Shown: piece after piece, positions 1 through 10,300 of the stretch
Numbering within the stretch: the stretch's first letter is position 1
Layout: the number at the start of each line of letters is the position of its first letter
Source of the DNA: Parvularia atlantis
Taxonomy: Eukaryota > Opisthokonta > Rotosphaerida
NCBI GenBank assembly: GCA_943704415.1
Contig: CALSCO010002240.1
Location: forward strand, 1 to 18,287
Direction of reading: 5' to 3'
DNA: 18,287 bases
Made by a program: the position numbers and the translations under genes
Notes under the pieces: model-generated
What the model was told of the DNA's origin: nothing
What the model saw: the letters and a program-made list of their open reading frames with translations, nothing else
The model's database searches: none

Positions 1-119
1 GCGTTGCTTGCCGTGACGGGCGTCTGGTCTTGGAAGAGAACACGAACGTCGTCGAGGTTGTACCGGCGACATTGCCCGACCGTGCGCACACACGACACCT
101 CGCCGAGGCTTGCAAACAT
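1..119 (-). CDS. 5' end of an unrecognised gene, cut by the left window edge
   Basis: The minus strand has an ATG at 119-117 followed by 39 open codons that run off the window. The peptide begins MFASLGEVSCV and contains RRYNLDDVRVLF. An in-frame TGA lies about eleven codons upstream of the ATG, so this is the first usable start unless an upstream exon exists. The sequence just upstream is richer in A/T and pyrimidines than the coding DNA nearby, as expected of a promoter. Two blocks of this fragment recur in diverged form around 1111-1133 and 1204-1246, where EVSCV and RYNLNDFRR can be read, with mostly synonymous differences in the EVSCV block. I do not recognise the family. The opposite strand also holds a long open frame (30-623), but it matches nothing I know and lacks the G/C bias at third positions seen in the real genes here. 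Confidence 0.4.
   Translation of the reverse strand, partial: MFASLGEVSCVRTVGQCRRYNLDDVRVLFQDQTPVTASN
43..119. repeat. Diverged direct repeat, copy A (partner at 1111-1246)
   Basis: On the plus strand, 43-62 (CGAACGTCGTCGAGGTTGTA) matches 1111-1130 (CGAAAGTCGTTGAGGTTGTA) at 18 of 20 bases. A second block, about 81-119 (with ACGACACCTCGC), matches about 1204-1246 (with ACGAGACCTCGC). The spacer between blocks is about 16 bp here and about 70 bp in the partner. In the second block the differences fall largely at third codon positions of a minus-strand frame encoding EVSCV, so the repeat looks like part of a duplicated coding sequence. Alignment was by eye only. Confidence 0.45.
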
Positions 120-240
120 TTCGTGCAAAAGCAAACAAAGCGGAACCGCTCACTGGAGCAGAGTGCGCAGACGGAAAAGAGAAATGGAGCGAAGCGGGTA
201 CTTTGCTTCATAAAGCGTGTAAAGGTTTCTACGGTACGTG
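120..240 (-). promoter_or_regulatory. Probable promoter / 5' leader of the left-edge gene
   Basis: This is the most A/T-rich stretch of the window. On the minus strand it reads as pyrimidine-rich runs (for example TTTCTCTTTTCCGTC and TTTGTTTGCTTTTGCAC) leading directly to the ATG at 119. CT-rich leaders before the start codon are common in fungal genes. No TATA box or other defined site was identified, so the role is inferred from composition and position only. Confidence 0.3.
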
Positions 241-330
241 GCGCTGTCCCTCCGCGCCCGCCAGGCGCAGAGGCATGCCCCGGCGGCGCATGTCATGGCC
301 GAGGTGCATTTGAGCTTGATGCGCGAGATA

Positions 331-1363
331 CTAGTACAACGCGCGGATGCCCGGTCGCCACGGTTTTTGACCATTGGCGCGACCAGTCGATCGGTGCCGC
401 GACCACCGCACGCCAGCGGTCGTCCACGCCCGCGTCCTTGTCCGCAATGCGAGATATGAGCGTTGCTGCAGAGCCCGCGCACGGTGCAGTTGGGCAGTGG
501 CGTCGGCGGTGTGCATGCTCAGCCTTGATCGAGCTGCAGTGGAGGGACGAAGTCGATGTCTTACATGCCGCCCTCGACACGCGTGCTCGGCTACACGATG
601 TGCGCTTTCCACAGGTACGCTGAGCCCCGCGTGATGACCACACAGTGTGGACGTTGATGTGGATGCGTCCAGCGTTGTCCACCGGTCGACGGCGCCGCTG
701 GAATGAACTGTCGTGGCACGCAGCACCTCGGTCGGGGCGTGACCCTGCGTAAGAGCAACGTCTTCGGTACTCATATGGAACCGGCCGGGACCAACGTCTG
801 GCAGTAGAGGTCGCAGCGCGGTCGTGCTGGCAGCTGGTGCGTGTTCCTTCGCGTGCCGTCGTGGTTGAACATGTTGGACACGCGAGCGACGCCGCGCTTC
901 GCCAGACGGCCGTCTTGCGTGGTGCCAAGGGTTATGCCGTCGGCCTGGATGTTCTTGTTGAAGTAGAGATGCTGCAGATGATGCACTGGGTCAGGTGTCG
1001 CTGGCTGCAGCTCAGTCGAAGGCAGTGTTCACGACGGTTTGTCACGGTGCCGACGGGTACGAGCTCGCAGGCAGCCGCGCGTGAGCCACTTGGTCGCGGC
1101 AGGTGAACGGCGAAAGTCGTTGAGGTTGTAGCGCTTCCCAGCAGCTTTCGAGCGCGTCGAGCAGGCCGCGCCAAGGCTGCCTCGACCTGGTGGTAGCACA
1201 GCACGCGCGCAACGCACGAGACCTCGCGTCTTGCCAGACCAGATGGAAGCCCGGGTCGTCGTGTCGAGCTGCTTGAGTATGTCAGACGGTGGGGTGCTCA
1301 GCTTAGCCAAAGTGCGAGGGTGTCAGGGGTGTGACACACGCCCGATAGGTTTACACGACACAT
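331..1363 (-). pseudogene. Unrecognised minus-strand coding region, apparently frame-disrupted
   Basis: Coding character (mostly G/C third positions) is visible on the minus strand, but it jumps frame. EVSCVARVLCYHQVEAALAR is read near 1228-1169, LLDALESCWE follows one frame over, and RYNLNDFRRSPAATKWL follows in a third frame to about 1085. No plausible introns separate them. A cleaner block of about 65 codons spans 985-787 after a likely acceptor (CTGACCCAG); it contains FNKNIQADGITLG and VARVSNMFNHDG. A further open segment (about 774-690) reads GHAPTEVLRATTVHSS. If it is one gene, the first ATG is at 1363, 23 bp beyond the stop of UTP20 on the same strand. The family is not recognised. 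It may be a decayed paralogue of the left-edge gene, a real intron-rich gene I cannot splice correctly, or a gene with assembly indels. From 241 to 331 nothing clear is visible. Confidence 0.35.
1111..1246. repeat. Diverged direct repeat, copy B (partner at 43-119)
   Basis: This copy holds both conserved blocks of 43-119 in the same order and orientation, but with a longer segment of about 70 bp between them. Its two blocks are read in different frames on the minus strand, whereas in copy A they share one frame. This is the main reason for suspecting that copy B has decayed or contains an undetected intron or sequence error. Confidence 0.45.
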
Positions 1364-1386
1364 GCCGCCGATCAGAGAGATTGCGA

Positions 1387-4300
1387 TCACACAGGCGTGG
1401 CCTTCCTGACACGAACGCGGGTCTTGGTAGCCGCATACGCTGCTGCTTTGCGCTGGCGCAGGGCACGCTTGGCAAGGTTCTTAGTCTGCTTGCGCTTGGC
1501 GGCTTTGGCAGGATCGGTCACAGCCTGTGCGATCCGTCAGTCACTGCGCACGCGTTCACGACGGGGTTGATGCGCACGTCGAGAGCGCGCTGCTGCTTGC
1601 GAGCTGCACGGCGCTGGACTAGTGTCGTGCGCGCCTCTTGGTAGACAGCTGTGTACGTTGGCGAGCCGAGTGAGGATTGCAGGACGTCGAGGACGTCGTA
1701 GGCCAGCGCTTGCAGGTCGCGCTTTTCGGGTGCGTCGCTGGGCTTAGTGTCCTCTGTTGCCACCAGCAGCGGCGGAAGCAGCGTGCGCATAAGATCGGCT
1801 AGATCGGCCGCATCCGTGAACGTCGTGATCGCGGCCGTCCACCTGAAGACGATAATGCGCTGCGGGCGCGGCTTGAATGAGCAAGAGCGCGGCGCATGAG
1901 TGAATTGGCAAGCGAGTGCCGCACCTGTGTGGTTGGATTGCTCGCTTTGGCTGCCTCGATGCGCGCGCGACGAGCGAGACGTTGTGCGAGCCACGCAAAC
2001 GTCGTCTTTTCTTGCCGGTGCCGCGGCTCGCTCTGGCCGTCGTTGCCGTCGTCAACGTCGGGCCGATCGCGTCGCGGCGCTGGCAGCGCGTCGCCATGCA
2101 TGTACATGCACCGGGCGATGAAGATGAGGTTCTTGGTGAGCTGGTCGGTCGCTGCAGCATCGAGATGCGGCGACGGCATTTGGCCCAGGAGAGCGATGGC
2201 GAGCGGTGGCAACATGTCCGGCGCGGACCAGATGAAGCACGGCTCCACTTGATGCTCATTCGTGGCCGCCCGCGACCGGCGCTTGCGCGTGCTTGTCGGC
2301 GTTGCCGTCACAGTCGCACCGTCGAGCGGTTGCAGCTTTGCCGGGTCCGTCTTGCTGAAGAAGAGGCCGAGCAGACGAGAGGCCGCGCGACGCACCCAGG
2401 CGTGCGGGTACGCCAGGGCGATGGTGACCGCGTCGAACGTCTGCGCGAGCGTGCTCGAAGGCGCCCACGCCGCAGAGTCGCTGCCGAGCACGCGCGCGAG
2501 CATCTGCAGTGTGTAGTAGATGACCTCCCACCAGGTCGACCGATCGGCATCTTCGCATGACGTGGGCATGCCGGCACAAACGCGGAAACGCGCACCTGCA
2601 GACGACGGCTGTGACACGAGTATCTCGTGGTTATCGGCGGCCATCTCGGGCTGGTTTGCGGTTACGTCGGCGAGCGGGTGCAGCGCTGTCACGGCGTGCG
2701 CGAGAGCAGAGCTGCTCCAGCGGCGGAAGCGTGCGCCGAGCGCCTCGGCTGCGAGGGAGGTCACTTGGGCGGCCGAGCGGATCATGGTGCGGGAGCCGTT
2801 CCACCAGCGCTCCTGAGCATTTTTCAGCCGGTGTAAGCAGCTCTGATGCATTGGCGACGCACCGTCAGGCTCATGGCATCGCTGAGGCGCTTGTCGTCGA
2901 GCTTGCTGTAGAGAGACCTGATGACCACCGCGGCTGCCTCGCGGCACAGCGACGACTGGTCGTGCGTAAGGGCTGCGGTAAGGGCCACGAGCATGAGCAA
3001 GGCCACGTCCTGAAGCACGTCGGCCGGGAGTTGCTCGATCAACATCGACAGCGTTTCGAGCGCAGAGGAGCGGCCGCCCTCGTACTCGTAGTCGGCGAGC
3101 TGACGGATGAGGAAGTCGATGTGGCCCTAACGCGAGAAGGCGTCAGCTGTCGACAGCGGCACTCATGTGCCGCACCTGCAGGCGCTTTGTGCCGAGCGGG
3201 TAGTACAGCAGGTAGCTGACGTAGACGGCACGTGCCGCTGCACGAACCTGTGTACGCTCGCGTTAGAGAGGGGCCGCGCGTCGGCAAACAATCATGCGCA
3301 GCACCTGATCCACTTGCGATCGCACGAGCAGGTCGCTGACGGCTGACATGGTGCTGTCGACGGCCTGTGCGCCGTGAGCATCGCACAAACCATGTGGTGC
3401 TGTCAGGTGGTCCGCACCTCGCTGTGGACACGCCTGTTGACGACCGCGCGCACGACCGAGAGGATATTGAGCACGGACGGTGCCGCCCCCGACCTGAGCT
3501 CGGGCTGCACAAACTGCAGCAGCTCAGTGAGCTGAGCCAAGCGCAGCAGCGTCCCGCTTGCCGATGCGGACGCGCCACCTGCGCGCAGCACCGCAGCAAG
3601 CACCTGCCAGACCGCGCGTGCAGCGTCAGTGACTGCTTCATGAGGGCGTCTGGCTGCCTGCAACGCACCTTGAAGGCTCCCTGCGCGACGTCGCTTGCCG
3701 GCGATGGCGATCGCGCGAGCAGCTTCATCACAAAGAAGACGATGCGCTTCGACGAGACAAGGCGCGCGCGCGTCGCGCTGTCCGCGCTGCTTGGCCGGCC
3801 ATACACTCGCTTGCGTGCTTTGCGTGCCCTGAACTCGTTGTCGGCGTCGCCCTCATCGTCATCACCGTCCTCGTCGTCCTCATGGTCGTCCGCGTCGCTG
3901 TCGGTGCCGTGGCCGTTGGGTTCCGCGCGCGTCTCGAGCTCTTCTGAGGCGGCTGCCTGGCGTGTACGCTTGGGCGCCGACTGGTGCTCCGCGCGGCGCT
4001 GCCAGACCGGCGTGGCCAGCAGCTGGGCCAGAGTCTTGAGCGCGAGCACGAGCGTGGCGTCGTTGCGAGAATGCAGGCACTGCACCAGAGGTGACGAGAT
4101 CGCGAGGACCAGCTGGGCCTGCTCATCGTCCTTGAAGTTGATCACCGTGCGCTGCAACCACATCGTCATAAGCGTCGCGGCACAATCGTGCGCGCGCGGG
4201 GCTTTACTTTGAGCGCAGACGACAGCAGCCGCAACGCAAACTCGGCCAGGACAGGCGAAAAGACAGCCCAGGCCTTGCTTGCGGCCGCCGAACGGTCACG

Positions 4301-7300
4301 CGGCGCAGCCATCTGCACACGGTGAATGGCGGGCACGTTTGCGTCGCCCTGTCGCTTTGCGGTCAGCGTCGTGCTGCGAGTGCGCGGGCAACAGGCGCAC
4401 CTTTGTAGCGTCGCCGCGTTGCTCTGGAAGGCGCACCATGGTCGTATGACCGCTGATGAACGCGTGCACGACGAGGAGCACGTCTGTGGCATTGAGCGCT
4501 GGGTTGCCGAGCACACCAAGCGAGACGTGGCGAAAGATCTCCTGCGCGCGGCACACGGCTGCGCGTGAGCACACCGACGCTCTCAGCCGGCTCTGGTCAA
4601 CGCACCCGCACGATGTCGATCTGCTCGGGGCGAGCAACGCTAACCAGCTGCAGCCGGTCCACCAGCGGCTGAAGCAGATTGGACGGCAGTGCAGCAAACG
4701 ACACGGAGCGCGCAAGCAGTTCCACGGTGTCGTAGCCCCGGCGTGCCTTGGCTTCCTTGGTCTGGACCACGATGCCCGACACCTGCGCCAGCTTGCAGCG
4801 TGAGCGGCAGCGTTGCGGAGTCACACGCTTCTCACCTCCTTCTCCTGCGCAAGCTCGCCTAAGAGGTCCTCGAGCGCGATCTCAACGACGGTCTTGGCAC
4901 AGGCGTCCCACGCGCCGGGTGCAAACACGGGCGGCGCCAGGGCGGCCAGCAGTGCGTGGAGGGTGAAGACGAGCACGTGTCGCCGGTAGCCGTGCTGAAG
5001 CATCGACTGCGATGCGGCGCGGTTCAGCTTCGAGACCGCACGGTTGCGAGTCGCGCTCAGACCTCGAGCTCCTTCACGACAAACGGCACGTAGCGCGGAC
5101 CGAGCTCCCGCGTGATGCCGAGCAGTGTCGCACGCGCCGTCTCTCGCACATCCTCGGCGCGTGAACGCAGCACGCCGACCTGTGCACGCCGCCGCGCCGT
5201 TAGCTGGTGTGGCTCTGTGCGAGCACAACTTGCGCACCATGGTCGTCACCAGCCACGGGATCTGTGCGTCTTTCGTGGCCGGCGGGAGGGCTTTGAGCAG
5301 ATGCACGACGGCGAGGGCCAGGGGCGCGCGCACAGACACCACGGTCGAGGCTGCTGAGCGCATCTTGTCGAACGCGTCGCGATCCGGGTCTGGCGCGTGT
5401 GAGCAACAGCTGGCGTGCAGCGCGACATGCGCGCACCTGCCCGCGCACTCGTCGTCGACACGGCAAAGGCGCCGCCGCGCGACCCGCGCTCGTTTTCGAG
5501 CAGATGCTTGCGCAGCTCGGGAAGAAGCACGTTGAGCACGGTGCTGAGCGCTCGCTCGCGATCAAAGACGGCGGCAGTTCTGGCGTCGCTCGACGCGGTT
5601 GCTGCTGCGCGGCTCTTGTAAGACACGCAGGACGTCTTCATGGTGGGCGGGTAGCGCACGGTGCAGTGCCTCGTCGTCACCATCCTCCCCGGTCCCGTCG
5701 ACGTCCATTGCGGTGGTCGCTGGCTGCTCGGGTTGCGCGGCACCGACGCCAGCGTCCAGCAGGTCAAAGTGGAACGCGTGCAGCACCGCCACAAGCGCCT
5801 TGAGCACGATCTGCGCGCGAGCGTGAGCTGGCGAGGTGCGGCGCCGTGGGCCGCATACGCACCTTCTCAGCAGTCGACTTCTTGCCGAGGGCGCCGATCA
5901 AGCTGCGCACGAGCGCGTAGTAGGCGCCCCAGGGAAGCAGCGCTGCAAGCGCCTCTGTTGCCTGCGGCCGGGCACGCTGCTGTCAGGGCCAACGGCACGT
6001 TAGTGTTCAGCGGCAGCCACGGCACCTTTACGGTCTCGTCGAGCAGATTGGCCTGCGTCGTGCGGTCTGCCTCGAGCAGCAGACGCATCAGCATAGGCTG
6101 GAAGAGGCGCGTGAGGAGTGACGTTGGCGCGGCCGCAAAAGTGCCCTCGCGCAGGTGGGCCGCAAGACGATGCACTGCGCGTACGCGACGGTGCGACTGC
6201 ATGTGGAAGAGGTTGACGAAGAAGGAGCCTTGTGTGCACATGAACGCGTCAGACGCGGAGCGGGGGCGCGCGGGCTGGCGCACCTTCGTCGTCCTCCTTG
6301 GCAATCGCATCTCCACCGGCATGCGTTGATACGTGCAGCAGCGGCACCAGCGCAGCGAAGGGTGCATCTGCGCGACTGCCAAACGTGCGCACGAGGTCGC
6401 CCAAGAGCTCAAGGTGCTCGGACCGGACGGCTTCGCTCGCTCGCGGCAGCCGCAGGCCTCGAAGCAGTCCTGGCCAGATCACCCGCTTGGCGATCTGCAG
6501 CCACTGCGCGACGACACGGGCGCGACGTCAGCCTCGCTGCGCGCGCCCAAGTGCCAGCCACCGCACCGAGGCGTCGCCCGTCGACGAGGCCGCGCGCGCG
6601 AGCAACTGGCGCAGGACATGCGCGGCGCTAGTGCGCGACGACAGCTCTTCTTCGTCGCGCAGGCAGAAGAAGACGCTGTGCAGCACGACCATACACTGCC
6701 ACGGCGGGAGGGCGCCTGCGCAACAACACGTCTGAGGACGCGGTGCGCATGCGGGCGCACACCGCACCGATGCTCTTGCTCAGCACGCCAAACGCCGCCA
6801 AACGACGGTCCCAGTCCGGTCGGATCTCGAGCGTGCGCGAGCTGGTGGAGCGGTCCTCCACTGCGTGCAGCTCACCGAGGGTGCGCACGAGCCGTACCAC
6901 ATCGTCACCGCTGTCGCCGGCGAGTTGTCCGATGAGGTGCACCAGGGCTACCGTGCGTGCGTGAGAACACACGTCCGTGCCAGTCACACCGACCGCACCG
7001 TTGCGCGCGCTCGCTGTGGAGAGAACGGCGAGGAGTGGTGCCAGTGCGACGACGACAGCCTCGGCTGGTCGAAGCCCTGCGTGCGTCTCATCCGGCGCGG
7101 TAGTGGCGACGGCGACGGCGTCCCAGCCGTCCGGTGGAATCTGCGTCACGGCTCATCAGCATGTTTGCGGCGCGCAGCCTTGCCGTGCGTACTAGCCGGC
7201 AGACGTCCGCCACAACGGCCATCACCGGCGTCCACACAGCCTCGCCGCCGGTTGCGTTCAGCCGGCCGGCGTCTGCACACGAGGTGATGCACAAGCGCGG

Positions 7301-10300
7301 CAAAGCGGTAAAACGGCCGGCAACGCACCTCGAGCGAGCGAGCGCAGAGCGGGCAGCAGCATTGTCAGCAGACGCACAGCCAGATCCGGCGAGCGGAGGT
7401 ACTGGCTCAGGCGCGCGAGCAGGTCGAGCACGCGGCGAACGAGCTGCCACTCGCCCGAGGCCGTCGAGGCGGCGCGGTGCGTCGTGTGGTGCAGGAACGG
7501 CGCGTTGAGACGCTCCAGCAGCGCACCAAGTCCTGTGCTCGTGGGTGTGATTCGCGGTCACGCGCGGGCGACTAGCATCTCGCGTCGCACCGTCCAGCAG
7601 GCGCGCCAGGTGAGGCTGCAGCAGCCGCACGCCAAACGGCGTTTCGTCGTTATCTGCAGACGTCAGCTGCATTCGCACAGGCTCGGCCACCCAGTCGAAG
7701 CGAAAGGCACCCTGTACGCCGCTCGCACCATCAAAAAACGGCGTCGTGCGCACTGCTACACACCGGTGACGCCACGGCCGTGAGCTGTTCGACCATGTCG
7801 ACGATGTGGCTGAGCAGCGCCGTCGAGGCGGAGGGCGTGCGCAGAAGCTCGAGCAACGCCGGCAGCACGTCGGGCGCCCACGACGAGACCAAGAGGGCCA
7901 GCGTCGCGTCGTGCTGCGCCGCCGCATCAGCACGCACGGTTGCGCGCGCCAAAGGCACGGGCTGCAGCACACCGACGCCCACGACGTGAGCAGCTGCACG
8001 AGCGCGCTTGGGGCCTGGTGGTGCTCGAGTGGCAGCAGCTTGAGGCGCGGCGTGACGAGCCGGTCCAACAGTGCAGGCAGGAACGGTGTCCAGTCGAAGG
8101 CCGGGAGGAGCTGCGCAGAACGGTCGCGCTCAGTACGAGCTGCGACCGGTGCGTGCAAACCACCTCAAACATGGCTGTCAGGCGACGCAGGGCGAGCGTG
8201 CGCAACTGCCTGGCTTGCGCCCTCTCAGTGCGAGCGTCTGCCGATTCGGCTGCTGCCCCGGTCTCGTCGGCGTTGTCGGCAGGCTCGGGTGCATCGCCTT
8301 CGGTGTCGTCGGCGTCGGCCGCAGATGCCGCGCTGTGCGCGCTTCAGCGGGCGGATCGTGCACAGCAAACGGGCGTGCCTGGCTGGGACGCATTGCTCGA
8401 GCAGAATGCGGACCAGCAGCGGCAGCATCGGCTCCACGCGCACGCCGAGGCTCTTGAGAAGCTCGCCCAGCAGCGTCACGAAGCCAACCTGCACGCGACG
8501 CTGACGCAATGCCGGGGTAAGCTGTGGATATGAGCGCGATCACGCGCGCGCCGGGTGGCCGTACCGAGACAGGGTGCACCACCACATCTGAGGCAGACAG
8601 CAGCGCAAGGTGGTCGCACTGCTCATCGACCACGCGCGGGTCGCCGGCGTGCGTGCTGCCGCGACGACGCGATGCGTGTGTCAGAGGCGTGCACCTTATG
8701 GCAGCCAACGTGTGCACCTCGACAGGAACGGCTCCAGCAGCAAGTGGCAGAAGAGCGCGACCAGGTCGTCGCTCAGCGCCGCCACAAACGCAAGCACCGT
8801 GACGCGGCGCGACGCCAGCTGGCGCCGCTGCTGCATTTTGCCATGGAGGATGCGGAGGGTCCACTGCAGGAGCTGCGTTGTGTTGACATCGCCTGCCTTC
8901 TTCTTGTCCTTGACACTGTTGTTCGACGCAGGCGCCTGTGCACGCACGCCCTCGTCGTCGCCGCCCATCGTGTCGTCGGCGGTGCGGGGCCCCGCCCACG
9001 CGCCCTCGCCCGACGGCGAGTGGATCAGGCGCGTCAGCTGGTCGCGCATCGTGCGCTCGTCCATCAGCTCCCGCAGGATCGCGACGTGCTCGTCTTGCAG
9101 GCCCTTGTCGCGCCAGCCCAAGAGAGCGTCGAGCGCGAGGGCTTGCTGCCGCTCCTCGGCCGCGCTGAGCAGTCGAAGCAGCAGCTGGCGCAGCTCGACG
9201 GCACGGTAGAGCGCCTTTGGGTTCTTCCACTTTCCCAGGAGCGTCAGCATCGCCACAAACAGCGGCTGGGCCGTCTTGCGGTGCACGAGGTCGCTCGCAA
9301 ACATGTCGAGAAGGACTGGCACCAGCTGCCGCGAGATGCGCTCCGAGGCGGCCGCCAGCGCGTCCTGGGCACCGTAGGCACGAGTGAGCATGATGCCGTC
9401 GCGCACGCGTGAGCACCGCACCGTCGCCAGCGCCTCCCACAGGCGTACAAACATCTGCGCCTCGTGGTAGCGGTCTTGCGGCTCTTGATCGCGCGTCTGC
9501 GAGCGATGGGCGCCGTCAGATGCGCAGTTTGCGTGAGGCGGCCACAAAGCGGCATACACGCTCGTGCAGCAGGACGTGCAGCGCGCGGTCCGGCTGTGCC
9601 AGGCGCTCGACGTGTCGTTGCAGCGCGGCGCTGTGCTCGTCGACATGGTGGTCGCTCGTCTGGTACTGGTCACTCGATTGCACGGCCATCTGACCTGCAC
9701 CGTCACGCGAAGAGTGCTCGCGTGTGTCGTCCGTGTCTGCCGCGGCCTCCTGTGACGCCGCCCGGGCTCAGCTAAGCGCGCACGTGCGTGACACTCGTCC
9801 TGCGCACCATCGCGCTGACGTCGCTGTTGCCCACGGCGCGCAAGAAGGCGGTCTGCAGTCTTGTCAGGTGTGGCGTGAAGACGGCCCAGAAGGCGGTCGG
9901 GCGCGCCGTGGCCTCGCTTCCCAGCAACTCGATGGTCTGCGGCCAGAGACGGCTGAAGGGCGTCTTAAGCACACCTGCGGGTCATCGGGCGAGCGTGAGC
10001 GATGAGCGGCCTTGCCCGAACCCACGGCACCGAGCAGAAGCGCGCCGGGCATGGCCTCGAGCATCTTCACGCGTGCGTCCACGGTCGATCCAGCCAGCGC
10101 GGAGCTGATGCGCTCGTGGAAGCGCGCGAGGTTGAGCAGGGTCCTGCGGTAGCTGTCGAGCATGATGTCGTCCTCGTTGGCGGCGAGCGCCAGAGCGATG
10201 GCCTCGTCGACACTGGCGCCCAGGTTGAGGTCGCGCACGAGCCAGCGCAGCAAACGAAGCCTGAGCGTCGGCCGCAACGACATTAGCAGGGGGCCGCGCG

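Noticed and set aside
30-623. Plus-strand open frame of 197 codons
   Set aside because: It has no recognisable motif, weak third-position G/C bias, and overlaps minus-strand sequence with better coding character and a homologous copy. It is probably a chance open frame in GC-rich DNA.
5125-5535. Plus-strand frame rich in Ala/Arg
   Set aside because: It is antisense to UTP20 between blocks matching the central HEAT region (HAFHFDLLDAG near 5775 and GYRRHVLVFTLH near 4990), with no independent support.
8555-9412. Plus-strand 285-codon open frame, and similar long plus-strand frames at 1916-2560 and 2557-3219
   Set aside because: They lie antisense to conserved UTP20 blocks (for example KWKNPKALY near 9220) and are arginine-rich shadow translations.
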